From an uncultured Faecalibacterium sp. (lineage in GTDB: Bacteria > Bacillota > Clostridia > Oscillospirales > Ruminococcaceae): 6,103 bases of DNA. The stretch is taken from the NCBI GenBank assembly GCA_937915335.1, contig CALDLZ010000338.1:1-6103 (forward strand), given 5' to 3'. A program made the position numbers and the translations under genes. Below are positions 1 to 5,698 of the stretch, piece by piece. Position 1 is the stretch's first letter, and every line of letters starts with the position of its first letter. Under the pieces are notes generated by a model, which saw only the letters and a program-made list of their open reading frames with translations, did not search any database and had not been told where the DNA came from.

Positions 1-1
1 C

Positions 2-406
2 GCCAAACTTCCAAAAGCGGCCGGTGCCCGCCGCTGTATCCCGCTGAAGGTCAGCGGCCCCTTCCACACCCGTCTCATGGCTCCCGCCGGGGACGCGCTG
101 GCCAAGCGGTTTGAAACGGAACCATTCGGCGAAATGCGGGTACCTGTGCTCTTCAACTGCCTGGGGCATGAAAAGAGCGAAGCCAACAGCATTCCGGCCC
201 TGCTTGTCCGGCAGGTGCAGAGCAGCGTTTACATGGAGGACACCCTCCGCCGCTTGGGGCAACTGGGCGCAGATCATATTCTGGAAGTCGGTCCGGGTAA
301 CGCGCTTTCCGGTTTTGTGAAAAAGACCCTGCCCGGCATGACCTGTGCCGCCGTGGAAACTCCGGCACAGCTGGATGCGGTGCTGACCGCATGGAAGGAA
401 GAATAA
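2..406 (+). CDS. fabD: Malonyl-CoA:ACP transacylase, C-terminal part (5' truncated by window)
   Basis: Moves the malonyl group from malonyl-CoA to acyl carrier protein, supplying the extender for cytoplasmic type II fatty-acid synthesis. Only the last 134 residues are present; the frame is open from base 2, and the catalytic-serine GHSLG region lies upstream of the window. Seen here: VSGPFHTRLM at residues 17-26 of the fragment, where the His of GPFH matches the second catalytic residue of the family, then LVRQVQSSVYMED, and EVGPGNALSGFVKK near the end, matching the family's C-terminal E-x-GPG-x-x-L signature. The stop TAA (404-406) shares its last A with the fabG ATG, so the two genes are probably translationally coupled. 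An internal ATG at 77 is not the start, because conserved FabD sequence continues upstream of it. Identity is secure from motifs and from the fabG-fabF-fabZ neighbours. Confidence 0.95.
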   Translation, partial: AKLPKAAGARRCIPLKVSGPFHTRLMAPAGDALAKRFETEPFGEMRVPVLFNCLGHEKSEANSIPALLVRQVQSSVYMEDTLRRLGQLGADHILEVGPGNALSGFVKKTLPGMTCAAVETPAQLDAVLTAWKEE

Positions 407-1155
407 TGAGCGAAGAAATGATCATCCGCACTGCCATCGTCACCGGCGGAAGCCGGGGCATCGGCCGGGCCGTCTGCATCGCACTGGCAAAACAGGGCTG
501 CAATCTGGTAGTGAACTACTGTCACGGCGAAGCCGCTGCCGCTGAGGTCGTAGCCCTTTGCAAAGCTGCCGGGGCCGAAGCTGTGGCCGTACAGGCCGAT
601 GTTTCCAACGCCGAGGACTGCAAGCGTCTCTTTGAAGAAGCCATCCACGCCTTTGGCCGTGTGGACATCCTCGTGAACAATGCAGGTATCACCCGGGACA
701 ACCTGATCCTCTGCATGAGCGAAGCAGACTTTGATGCCGTGCTGAACGCGAACCTCAAGGGTGCGTTCCTCTGCTGTAAGGAAGCCGCCCGCCGCATGGT
801 GCGCCAGCGATATGGCCGCATCGTGAATCTTTCCAGCGTGGTGGCTCTGCGGGGCAATGCGGGCCAGACGAATTACGCCGCCAGCAAGGCCGGGCTCCTC
901 GGTCTGACCAAGAGTCTCGCGCGGGAACTGGCAGGCCGGAACATAACCGTCAATGCGGTGGCCCCCGGCTTCATCGAGACCGACATGACTGCCGCCCTGC
1001 CGGAGGCTGTCCGCGCCGAAATGACAAAGGGCATCCCCCTCGGTCGCCCCGGCATTCCGGAGGACGTGGCAAACGCCGTGGCGTTCTTTGCCGCAGAACA
1101 AAGCAGCTATCTCACCGGGCAGGTGCTCTGTGCAGATGGCGGCATGGCAATGTAA
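406..1155 (+). CDS. fabG: 3-oxoacyl-ACP reductase FabG
   Basis: NADPH-dependent reduction of 3-ketoacyl-ACP to 3-hydroxyacyl-ACP, the first reduction of the elongation cycle. The 249-aa product is a classical short-chain dehydrogenase of normal FabG length. Visible motifs are the Rossmann cofactor loop TGGSRGIG (13-20), NNAG (91-94), and a catalytic tetrad Asn116, Ser144 (in NLSSVVAL), Tyr157 and Lys161 (in NYAASKAG), spaced exactly as in E. coli FabG. The C-terminus has PEDVANAVAFF and YLTGQVLCADGG, also typical. The start at 406 is preferred over an in-frame ATG at 391: it follows GGAAGGAAG within the fabD end and gives the usual short N-terminus before the Rossmann strand, whereas 391 would cover the ribosome binding site. 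Many SDRs share these motifs, but the position between fabD and fabF makes FabG the clear choice. Confidence 0.96.
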   Translation: MSEEMIIRTAIVTGGSRGIGRAVCIALAKQGCNLVVNYCHGEAAAAEVVALCKAAGAEAVAVQADVSNAEDCKRLFEEAIHAFGRVDILVNNAGITRDNLILCMSEADFDAVLNANLKGAFLCCKEAARRMVRQRYGRIVNLSSVVALRGNAGQTNYAASKAGLLGLTKSLARELAGRNITVNAVAPGFIETDMTAALPEAVRAEMTKGIPLGRPGIPEDVANAVAFFAAEQSSYLTGQVLCADGGMAM

Positions 1156-1171
1156 AAAGGAGAAACTTCTC

Positions 1172-2410
1172 ATGGAAAAACGCAGAGTCGTGATTACCGG
1201 CCTTGGCACGGTAAATCCGCTTGGCAACAACGTTTCCGACAGCTGGGCCGCCGCCAGGGAGGGCAAATGCGGCATCGGGCCCATCACCCAGTTCGACACC
1301 AGCGCGTTCAAGTGCAGGCTGGCGGGCGAAGTAAAAAACTTTGACCCGGAAACCGTTGTGGATAAAAAGGAAGCTCGCAAGATTGCTCGTTTCACACTGC
1401 TGGCGCTGGCCGCTGCCAGTGAAGCCCTCGCCGACAGCGGCATCGACACCGAAGCCGATGCCAAAAACATCGGTGTCATCCTCTCCAGCGGCATCGGAGG
1501 CCTGCCCACCATCGAAGAGCAGCACACCCGTGGCGAAGAGAAGGGCATGGAAAAGGTCAGCCCCTACTTTGTGCCCATGTCCATTGCCAACATGGCAGCC
1601 GCACAGGTCGCCATCCGCTTTGGGCTGAAAGGCATGTGTACCTGCCCCGTGACTGCCTGCGCGGGCGGCACCAACGCCGTGGGCGATGCGTTCCACCGCA
1701 TCCGCGATGGTTACGAGGCCGCCATGGTCTGCGGCGGTGCGGAAAGCTGCATCAGCCCGCTGGGCATTGGCGGCTTTACCAGTATGAAGGCACTTTCCAC
1801 GGCCACTGACCCGGACGCGGCCAGCCTGCCCTTTGATGCACGACGCAGCGGCTTCGTCATGGGCGAAGGCAGCGGCGTTTTGGTGCTGGAAGAGCTGGAA
1901 CACGCCAAAGCACGCAATGCACACATCTATGCCGAGGTAGTGGGCTACGGTGCCAACTGCGATGCCTATCACTTTACAGCTCCGGCTCCCGGCGGCGCAG
2001 GTGCCATCGACTGCATGAAGTTGACGCTAGCTGATGCGGGCATCGCACCAGAACAGGTGGATCACATCAACGCCCACGGCACTGGCACCCACATGAACGA
2101 TGCCTGCGAGACTGCCGCCATCCACGCCGTGTTCGGAGAACACGCAAAGCAGCTGACCGTGGTAAGCACCAAGAGCATGACTGGCCACCTGCTGGGCGGC
2201 GCAGGCGGCATCGAAGCCGTGTTCACGGCGCTGGCCCTGCTCGATCAATTCGCCCCGCCCACCATCCACTACGAACAACCTGACCCGGAGTGCGACCTGG
2301 ACTATGTGCCCAATGTGGGCCGGGAGATGGCCATGACCTACGCACTGAGCAACAGCCTGGGCTTTGGCGGGCACAATGCCTGCATCGCCCTGCGCAGATG
2401 GGAGGGCTGA
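1172..2410 (+). CDS. fabF: 3-oxoacyl-ACP synthase II FabF (KAS II)
   Basis: Elongating condensing enzyme: joins malonyl-ACP to acyl-ACP with loss of CO2. The 412-aa product has the normal FabF length and begins [15 protein letters not shown], the usual KAS I/II N-terminus. The catalytic triad is complete: Cys163 in [13 protein letters not shown], His302 in [11 protein letters not shown] and His339 in [13 protein letters not shown], with Lys334 also present. The C-terminus [13 protein letters not shown] is standard. The nucleophile motif has Gly where most FabF proteins have Ser (TACAGGTNA rather than TACASGTNA), and THMND replaces the common TPLND/TPYND; neither change touches a catalytic residue. 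The start at 1172 follows AAAAAGGAG (1155-1163) at good spacing and 16 nt after the fabG stop. An in-frame ATG at 1088 lies deep within fabG and is rejected. His-His at the active site excludes FabH, and the context favours FabF over polyketide KS enzymes. Confidence 0.97.
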   Translation: MEKRRVVITGLGTVNPLGNNVSDSWAAAREGKCGIGPITQFDTSAFKCRLAGEVKNFDPETVVDKKEARKIARFTLLALAAASEALADSGIDTEADAKNIGVILSSGIGGLPTIEEQHTRGEEKGMEKVSPYFVPMSIANMAAAQVAIRFGLKGMCTCPVTACAGGTNAVGDAFHRIRDGYEAAMVCGGAESCISPLGIGGFTSMKALSTATDPDAASLPFDARRSGFVMGEGSGVLVLEELEHAKARNAHIYAEVVGYGANCDAYHFTAPAPGGAGAIDCMKLTLADAGIAPEQVDHINAHGTGTHMNDACETAAIHAVFGEHAKQLTVVSTKSMTGHLLGGAGGIEAVFTALALLDQFAPPTIHYEQPDPECDLDYVPNVGREMAMTYALSNSLGFGGHNACIALRRWEG

Positions 2411-2412
2411 CC

Positions 2413-2889
2413 ATGGCAGAACCACGCACCGTACGCGAACACGCAAACGCTTTGAACAGCGAACAAATCGCAGCCATTCTGCCGCACCGCTACCCCTTTT
2501 CCCTCGTAGACCGCATCCTGGACTACGAGCCGGGACAGTGGGCTATCGGCCGCAAGTGCGTTTCCCGCAATGAAGAATTTTTCAACGGCCACTTCCCGGG
2601 CCAGCCGGTGATGCCGGGCGTACTCATCCTCGAAGCACTGGCCCAGACCGGGGCCGTGGCAGCGCTCAGCCTGACGGAAAACAAAGGGAAACTGGCCCTC
2701 TTCGGCGGCATCAAAAATGCCCGCTTCCGCAGGCAGGTCATCCCCGGCGATGTGCTCAATCTCCACTGCGAATTGGTGGAACAGCGTGGGCCGGTGGGGA
2801 TTGGCAAAGCGTCCGCCTATGTGGATGGCAAGTGCGCTGCCACGGCAGAACTGACTTTTGTGCTGACCGAATCAAATACAAAAGGTTGA
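2413..2889 (+). CDS. fabZ: 3-hydroxyacyl-ACP dehydratase FabZ
   Basis: Dehydrates 3-hydroxyacyl-ACP to trans-2-enoyl-ACP. The 158-aa hot-dog-fold protein has the FabZ landmarks: [15 protein letters not shown] (22-36), then [18 protein letters not shown] with catalytic His60, followed by LILEALAQ with catalytic Glu74. [15 protein letters not shown] (roughly 95-109) matches the family's central KVRFRRPVVPGD element. A short N-terminal extension of about 18 residues precedes the conserved core, within the range known for FabZ. The start lies 2 nt after the fabF stop, with GGAGGG (2401-2406) inside the last fabF codons as ribosome binding site, which implies tight coupling. FabA-type isomerase is unlikely given length, motif wording and neighbours. 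It is the last fab gene in the window; accB, which many Clostridia place between fabF and fabZ, is missing here. Confidence 0.96.
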   Translation: MAEPRTVREHANALNSEQIAAILPHRYPFSLVDRILDYEPGQWAIGRKCVSRNEEFFNGHFPGQPVMPGVLILEALAQTGAVAALSLTENKGKLALFGGIKNARFRRQVIPGDVLNLHCELVEQRGPVGIGKASAYVDGKCAATAELTFVLTESNTKG

Positions 2890-2944
2890 AGCGCCCTGTA
2901 CGGAATGCGTTGCCGAAACGTATTAGTTATATAAGAAAGACACC

Positions 2945-2967
2945 CAAGTTCGCACAAGGATAACTTG
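2945..2967. repeat. Small inverted repeat downstream of fabZ
   Basis: CAAGTT (2945-2950) and AACTTG (2962-2967) are perfect inverted arms of 6 bp separated by 11 nt. On its own it is weak and could be chance. It is the first of a series of dyads filling the gap between fabZ and the tRNA gene. The 55 nt between the fabZ stop and this point show nothing recognisable apart from AT-rich sequence near 2921-2936. Confidence 0.35.
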
Positions 2968-2973
2968 ATTCCA

Positions 2974-3021
2974 AAGCAAAAGGCAGGATACCACCATCAT
3001 AGTGATACCCTGCCTTTGCTT
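2974..3021. terminator. Long hairpin, candidate terminator of the fab operon (possibly bidirectional)
   Basis: AAGCAAAAGGCAGG (2974-2987) pairs with CCTGCCTTTGCTT (3009-3021), giving 13 bp with one bulged A. A further short dyad lies inside the loop (CAC...GTG). The 3' arm is T-rich and is followed by GTTT on the plus strand; read on the minus strand the arm is CCTGCCTTTTGCTTT. Neither side has a long uninterrupted T-run, so termination efficiency is uncertain. The position about 85 nt after the fabZ stop suits an operon end. It could instead be part of a dispersed intergenic repeat. Confidence 0.5.
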
Positions 3022-3045
3022 GTTTACCGTTCCGAGTATTCCTTC

Positions 3046-3100
3046 CGCAGAACTTGTCGGGGCAAGGCCCCTCCATCTGCTAACGCAGACCGTTCTGTTG
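3046..3100. other. Possible three-way-junction RNA fold in intergenic DNA
   Basis: An outer helix CAGAAC (3048-3053) with GTTCTG (3092-3097), extendable by a G-U pair, encloses two perfect hairpins: GGGGC (3059-3063) with GCCCC (3067-3071) around a 3-nt loop, and TCTGC (3076-3080) with GCAGA (3085-3089) around a 4-nt loop. No protein gene is credible across it. Either strand could form the fold. Transcription and function are not shown by the sequence. It might be a small structured RNA, a 3' UTR element of the fab transcript, or part of a palindromic repeat. Confidence 0.35.
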
Positions 3101-3102
3101 CT

Positions 3103-3125
3103 CAAACACCCCACTGGGGTGTTTG
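3103..3125 (+). terminator. Perfect 10-bp hairpin, terminator-like
   Basis: CAAACACCCC (3103-3112) and GGGGTGTTTG (3116-3125) form a perfect 10-bp stem with a 3-nt loop ACT. On the plus strand it continues as TTGCT, giving a U-rich but interrupted tail; the minus-strand side (AGCAACAG) is less terminator-like. It may end readthrough from the fab operon, or a transcript covering the structured region just upstream. Low confidence in function, high confidence in the dyad. Confidence 0.5.
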
Positions 3126-3156
3126 TTGCTATCGCAAACGCAAACCTCCGATAAAC

Positions 3157-3201
3157 AAAAAAATACCCGAACCCTTTTTTGCAAAGAATTGGGTTCAGGT
3201 A
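3157..3201 (-). terminator. Intrinsic terminator of the tRNA-Val gene
   Basis: On the minus strand, TACCTGAACCC (from 3201 down to 3191) pairs with GGGTTCGGGTA (3174 to 3164), 11 bp with a single A-C mismatch and a 16-nt loop. It is followed at once by seven T residues (the A-run 3157-3163 on the plus strand). The stem begins about 10 nt beyond the encoded CCA end of the tRNA, the expected place for a monocistronic tRNA terminator. Confidence 0.85.
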
Positions 3202-3210
3202 CGAACTGTA

Positions 3211-3287
3211 TGGTGGAGAATTAGGGACTCGAACCCCAGACCCCCTGCGTGTGATGCAGGTGCTCTAACCAGCTGAGCTAATCCTCC
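3211..3287 (-). tRNA. tRNA-Val (anticodon CAC)
   Basis: Reads valine GUG codons. The minus strand folds into a full cloverleaf: acceptor arm GGAGGAT with ATTCTCC (one G-U pair), D arm GCTC...GAGC with the AGCTGGTTA loop, anticodon stem CCTGC/GCAGG around loop ATCACAC, a 5-nt variable region, and T arm with TTCGAGT loop. The anticodon CAC is at 3253-3251. Discriminator A is followed by an encoded CCA (3213-3211), so no nucleotidyltransferase addition is needed for the primary transcript. The gene is 77 nt including CCA. It stands alone between its own promoter and terminator, and no other tRNA is adjacent. Confidence 0.97.
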
Positions 3288-3303
3288 GAATCGGAACAAG
3301 AGG

Positions 3304-3362
3304 ATTATACCACAACCGGCACGGGTTGGCAAGTCCCAATTTTGATTTTTTCGCAATTTTTT
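3304..3362 (-). promoter_or_regulatory. tRNA-Val promoter with upstream A-tracts
   Basis: On the minus strand a -35 TTGCCA (3332-3327) and a perfect -10 TATAAT (3309-3304) are separated by exactly 17 nt. The predicted start near 3297 leaves about a 10-nt 5' leader before the tRNA. Directly upstream of the -35, A-tracts (3338-3343, 3345-3351, 3355-3362 as T-runs on the plus strand) look like an UP element; the last two repeat with an 11-nt period (ATTTTTTCGCA then ATTTTTTC), in helical phase. Strong promoters of this kind are usual for stable RNA genes. Confidence 0.85.
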
Positions 3363-3377
3363 CTTGCCCGGGGGCTG

Positions 3378-3406
3378 TTGCTCTTTCAGACAAAATAGTG
3401 TATACT
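3378..3406 (+). promoter_or_regulatory. Promoter of the FeoB-associated miniprotein gene
   Basis: TTGCTC (3378-3383), 17-nt spacer, TATACT (3401-3406), with transcription expected to start near 3413. It diverges from the tRNA-Val promoter, and the AT-rich tracts at 3338-3362 lie between the two and could serve both. No Fur-like palindrome is seen over it. Confidence 0.65.
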
Positions 3407-3410
3407 GAAA

Positions 3411-3428
3411 TTGCGCATTCCAGCGCAA
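3411..3428 (+). promoter_or_regulatory. Dyad at the predicted transcript start before the miniprotein gene
   Basis: TTGCGC (3411-3416) and GCGCAA (3423-3428) are perfect inverted arms around the 6-nt ATTCCA. The dyad starts about 5 nt after the -10 box and ends just before the AGAGAGG ribosome binding site (3431-3437). It could be a 5' mRNA hairpin that protects the transcript or affects translation, or a DNA operator at the start site. Function is inferred from position only. Confidence 0.4.
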
Positions 3429-3445
3429 AAAGAGAGGTTTTTTCA

Positions 3446-3610
3446 ATGCTGACACTTCGCGGGATCATTACCATTCTGGTTCTGGCAGGGCTGTTTGCTC
3501 TGGCAGTGGTCTGGATTTCCAAGCAGGGCGGCTGGAAGGGTGAAGGCTGCGGCGGCAACTGCGCCTCCTGTCACCAGCACTGTGACACCCCGGAAAAGAA
3601 AACGCACTAA
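3446..3610 (+). CDS. FeoB-associated Cys-rich membrane miniprotein
   Basis: A 54-aa single-pass membrane protein. Residues about 6-24 are a hydrophobic helix (IITILVLAGLFALAVVWI) followed by a short basic/Gly linker and a Cys cluster GCGGNCASCHQHC with Cys35, Cys39, Cys42 and Cys46, then a charged tail. This layout, TM helix plus CGGNCxxC, is that of the small Cys-rich proteins usually encoded next to the ferrous iron transporter gene feoB in Firmicutes; a role in metal handling at the membrane is assumed for that family but not well established. No feoA or feoB lies in this window, so the gene is an orphan here. The start at 3446 is set by AGAGAGG (3431-3437); the longer reading from 3326 would run through the promoter. 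It has its own promoter and terminator, so it is probably monocistronic. Confidence 0.8.
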   Translation: MLTLRGIITILVLAGLFALAVVWISKQGGWKGEGCGGNCASCHQHCDTPEKKTH

Positions 3611-3614
3611 CTGC

Positions 3615-3646
3615 AATGCTCCCGGACAATGGCCCGGGGGCATTTT
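3615..3646 (+). terminator. Intrinsic terminator after the miniprotein gene
   Basis: AATGCTCCCGG (3615-3625) pairs with CCGGGGGCATT (3634-3644), 11 bp including one G-U pair, with an 8-nt loop, ending in TTTT (3643-3646). It begins 4 nt after the miniprotein stop. It also lies just past the stop of the convergent minus-strand operon, but the minus-strand side has no T-run, so it is chiefly a plus-strand terminator. Confidence 0.8.
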
Positions 3647-3649
3647 GCG

Positions 3650-4185
<536 letters not shown>

Positions 4186-4198
4186 GGAGAATGCTCCT

Positions 4199-4226
4199 TT
4201 CATTTCGTTTTCTGCGGATTCATTTC
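4199..4226 (-). repeat. Direct repeat GAAATGAA in the leader of the HTH operon
   Basis: TTCATTTC occurs at 4199-4206 and again at 4219-4226 (GAAATGAA on the transcribed minus strand), 20 nt start to start. Both copies fall in the predicted 5' leader, the nearer one abutting the ribosome binding site. Two turns of helix apart, they could be protein-binding half sites, or simply AT-rich chance. Confidence 0.3.
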
Positions 4227-4241
4227 ACAATCTTTGGTTGT

Positions 4242-4270
4242 ATTATAGTTCACTGTTGATTTATTGTCAA
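4242..4270 (-). promoter_or_regulatory. Consensus promoter for the two-gene HTH operon
   Basis: On the minus strand a perfect -35 TTGACA (4270-4265), a 17-nt spacer and a perfect -10 TATAAT (4247-4242). This is a full match to the vegetative sigma consensus, so the operon should be strongly expressed unless repressed. An inverted repeat covers the -35 and much of the spacer. Confidence 0.88.
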
Positions 4271-4274
4271 CTGT
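4252..4274. promoter_or_regulatory. Candidate repressor operator (imperfect inverted repeat)
   Basis: ACTGTTGA (4252-4259) and TCAACTGT (4267-4274) are inverted arms matching at 7 of 8 positions, with a 7-nt centre TTTATTG. The 23-nt dyad overlies the -35 and spacer of the leftward promoter, where a bound dimer would block RNA polymerase. A third GTTGA half site occurs at 4298-4302, overlapping the -35 of the rightward promoter. Likely binder is the S24 repressor or the small HTH protein; this is inferred from position. Confidence 0.6.
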
Positions 4275-4298
4275 TTTGCCAAAATCACGCAAAAATTG

Positions 4299-4327
4299 TT
4301 GAATTTCATGCACTTTTCTGGTATACT
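4299..4327 (+). promoter_or_regulatory. Promoter of the S24 repressor gene (extended -10)
   Basis: TTGAAT (4299-4304), 17-nt spacer, TATACT (4322-4327) preceded by TGG, an extended -10. The transcript should start near 4334, leaving a leader of about 36 nt with the GGAAAGGAGG ribosome binding site. A small perfect dyad TGAA-T-TTCA (4300-4308) overlaps the -35 and could be a second, autoregulatory operator. Confidence 0.78.
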
Positions 4328-4369
4328 CACGGCAGAACATTCTTTTCAGAGGGAAAGGAGGGGAATGCC

Positions 4370-4993
4370 ATGTCAGAGCTTTCCCACCGCATCTTACAGC
4401 GCCGGCTTGAGCTGGGACTTTCCCAGGAGGAGCTTGCCCAGCGGATGGGTTACCGCTCCAAATCCTCTATCACCAAGCTGGAAAAAGGGATCAACGACAT
4501 CCCGCAGTCCAAGGTAGAGGAGTTCGCCGCCGCATTGGAAACCACCCCAGCCTGGCTGATGGGGCTGGAAAATGCCGTGTCCGCCCCACCGCCGGGCTTT
4601 GAGCCCCTGCCTGAGATGGTGCGTGTACCGCTGGTGGGCAGCATTGCCTGCGGCACGCCCATCACCGCCGAGCAGAACATTGAGTGCTACATCGGTGTCC
4701 CGGCTGCCTGGCACGCTGACTTTGCCCTGACCTGCCACGGCAACAGTATGGCTCCCACCATCTGTGATGGCGACATCGTCTGCATCCGCCGCCAACCCGA
4801 GGTAGAACAGGGCGAGATCGCCGCCGTACGGATCGGCGACGAAGCCACCTTGAAGCATTTCCACCGGCAGGGTGATACCGTCATGCTACTGGCCGACAAT
4901 GCCGCTGTCTGCCCGCCCATGATCTACGCCGGGCCGCAATTGAACGAGATCCAGATCGAGGGCAGAGCCGTGGGGTTCTGCAGAGGTTTATAA
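4370..4993 (+). CDS. XRE-family repressor with S24 (LexA/CI-type) autoprotease domain
   Basis: A 207-aa CI-like repressor. Residues about 6-62 are a Cro/CI HTH (RRLELGLSQEELAQRMGYRS, then SSITKLEKGINDIP). A Pro-rich linker (72-80) leads to the S24 domain. Cleavage-site candidate is Cys94-Gly95 in VGSIACGTPI; the nucleophile is Ser126 in CHGNSMAPT and the general base Lys162 in DEATLKHF, 36 residues apart as in LexA-type proteins. All parts needed for RecA-stimulated self-cleavage are therefore present, so loss of repression on DNA damage is plausible. LexA itself is less likely: its HTH is winged and not XRE-type. The start at 4370 follows AAGGAGG; a reading from 4160 would cross the promoters. 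It diverges from the HTH operon, and its stop lies 1 nt before the trmO ATG, so the repressor and trmO probably share a transcript. Confidence 0.9.
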   Translation: MSELSHRILQRRLELGLSQEELAQRMGYRSKSSITKLEKGINDIPQSKVEEFAAALETTPAWLMGLENAVSAPPPGFEPLPEMVRVPLVGSIACGTPITAEQNIECYIGVPAAWHADFALTCHGNSMAPTICDGDIVCIRRQPEVEQGEIAAVRIGDEATLKHFHRQGDTVMLLADNAAVCPPMIYAGPQLNEIQIEGRAVGFCRGL

Positions 4994-4994
4994 T

Positions 4995-5687
4995 ATGAGC
5001 AATGAAAACATGACCCTGAAAGTCATCGCGCACATCCACACCGCCTTCCCGACCAAGTTTGGCATTCCCCGGCAGAGCGGGCTGGTGGACGGCCTGCGGG
5101 GCGAGATCATCTTCACGCCGGAGTTCCGCAACGCTGACGCTCTGCGCGGATTGGGGGATTTCAGCCACATCTGGCTGGTGTGGCAGTTTTCCGGCGCGGT
5201 ACGGGACACCTGGTCGCCTACTGTCCGGCCCCCGCGTCTGGGCGGCAACACCCGGATGGGGGTGTTTGCCACCCGTTCCCCCTTCCGGCCAAATCCGCTG
5301 GGTCTGTCCAGCGTCAAACTGGAAGCCATCGAGCACCGCCCCGAGGTGGGCCCGGTGCTCATCGTACGGGGCGCTGACCTGATGGACGGCACCCCCATCT
5401 ACGACATCAAACCCTATATTCCCTACGCCGACTGCCATCCGGACGCGACGGCAGGCTTCACGGCACAGACCCAGATGCACAAGCTGAAGGTTGCATGTCC
5501 TCCGGAGCTGTGGGAGACTGTGCCCCCCGCCGAGCGGGAGGGCTTGCGGGGGGTGCTGGAAAATGACCCTCGCCCCTCCTATCAGCATGACCCGAAACGG
5601 GTATACGGAATGGAATTTTCAGGGTTGGAAGTTCATTTTGTCGTGGATGGTGAGATCTTGACTGTGACTGACATCACCCGCCGCTGA
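4995..5687 (+). CDS. trmO: tRNA (N6-threonylcarbamoyladenosine(37)-N6)-methyltransferase TrmO
   Basis: SAM-dependent N6-methylation of t6A37 in certain ANN-decoding tRNAs, giving m6t6A; older names are TsaA, YaeB and VirR-like. The 230-aa length matches the E. coli enzyme. Family landmarks in order: FPTKFGIPRQ (18-27), FSHIWLVWQF (56-65), RMGVFATRSPFRPNPLGLS (87-105), DGTPIYDIKPYIPYAD (131-146) in the N-terminal beta-barrel that binds SAM, and DPRPSYQHDP with YGMEFSGLEV (191-213) in the C-terminal part. The start is 1 nt after the repressor stop with AGAGG (4982-4986) as ribosome binding site. Housekeeping tRNA modification is an unusual partner for a phage-like repressor, so the link may be only positional. 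Identity is secure. Confidence 0.95.
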   Translation: MSNENMTLKVIAHIHTAFPTKFGIPRQSGLVDGLRGEIIFTPEFRNADALRGLGDFSHIWLVWQFSGAVRDTWSPTVRPPRLGGNTRMGVFATRSPFRPNPLGLSSVKLEAIEHRPEVGPVLIVRGADLMDGTPIYDIKPYIPYADCHPDATAGFTAQTQMHKLKVACPPELWETVPPAEREGLRGVLENDPRPSYQHDPKRVYGMEFSGLEVHFVVDGEILTVTDITRR

Positions 5688-5698
5688 GAGGTTCCGCC

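Noticed and set aside
391..405. Earlier in-frame ATG for fabG at 391
   Set aside because: It would include the GGAAGGAAG ribosome binding site and lengthen the N-terminus beyond the FabG norm; 406 gives TAATG coupling to fabD.
274..1548. Long minus-strand open frame (424 codons) opposite fabD-fabG-fabF, with others at 1112-1972 and 2338-2766
   Set aside because: GC-rich codon use in the real plus-strand genes leaves long antisense frames open. The predicted proteins are low-complexity Ala/Gly/His-rich with no domain, and the plus strand has complete catalytic motifs and ribosome binding sites.
2923..3114. Minus-strand 63-codon frame in the structured intergenic region
   Set aside because: No ribosome binding site and no recognisable domain, and the frame is explained by consecutive inverted repeats. 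A degraded gene fragment cannot be excluded but is not supported.
2965..3276. Plus-strand 103-codon frame ending in RDSNPRPPACDAGALTS
   Set aside because: The tail is the usual artefact of translating the antisense of a tRNA, and the body runs through hairpins and a terminator with no ribosome binding site.
3195..3455. Minus-strand 86-codon frame containing GLAQLVRAPASHAGG
   Set aside because: This is the well-known false peptide produced by reading through a tRNA gene; it overlaps tRNA-Val and its promoter.
4330..4348. Possible LexA/SOS box near GAACATTC before the S24 gene
   Set aside because: Only one half (GAAC at 4335-4338) is present; the matching GTTC half at the right spacing is absent.
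4881..5588. Minus-strand 235-codon frame opposite trmO
   Set aside because: The plus-strand TrmO motifs are unambiguous; the antisense product has no recognisable domain.
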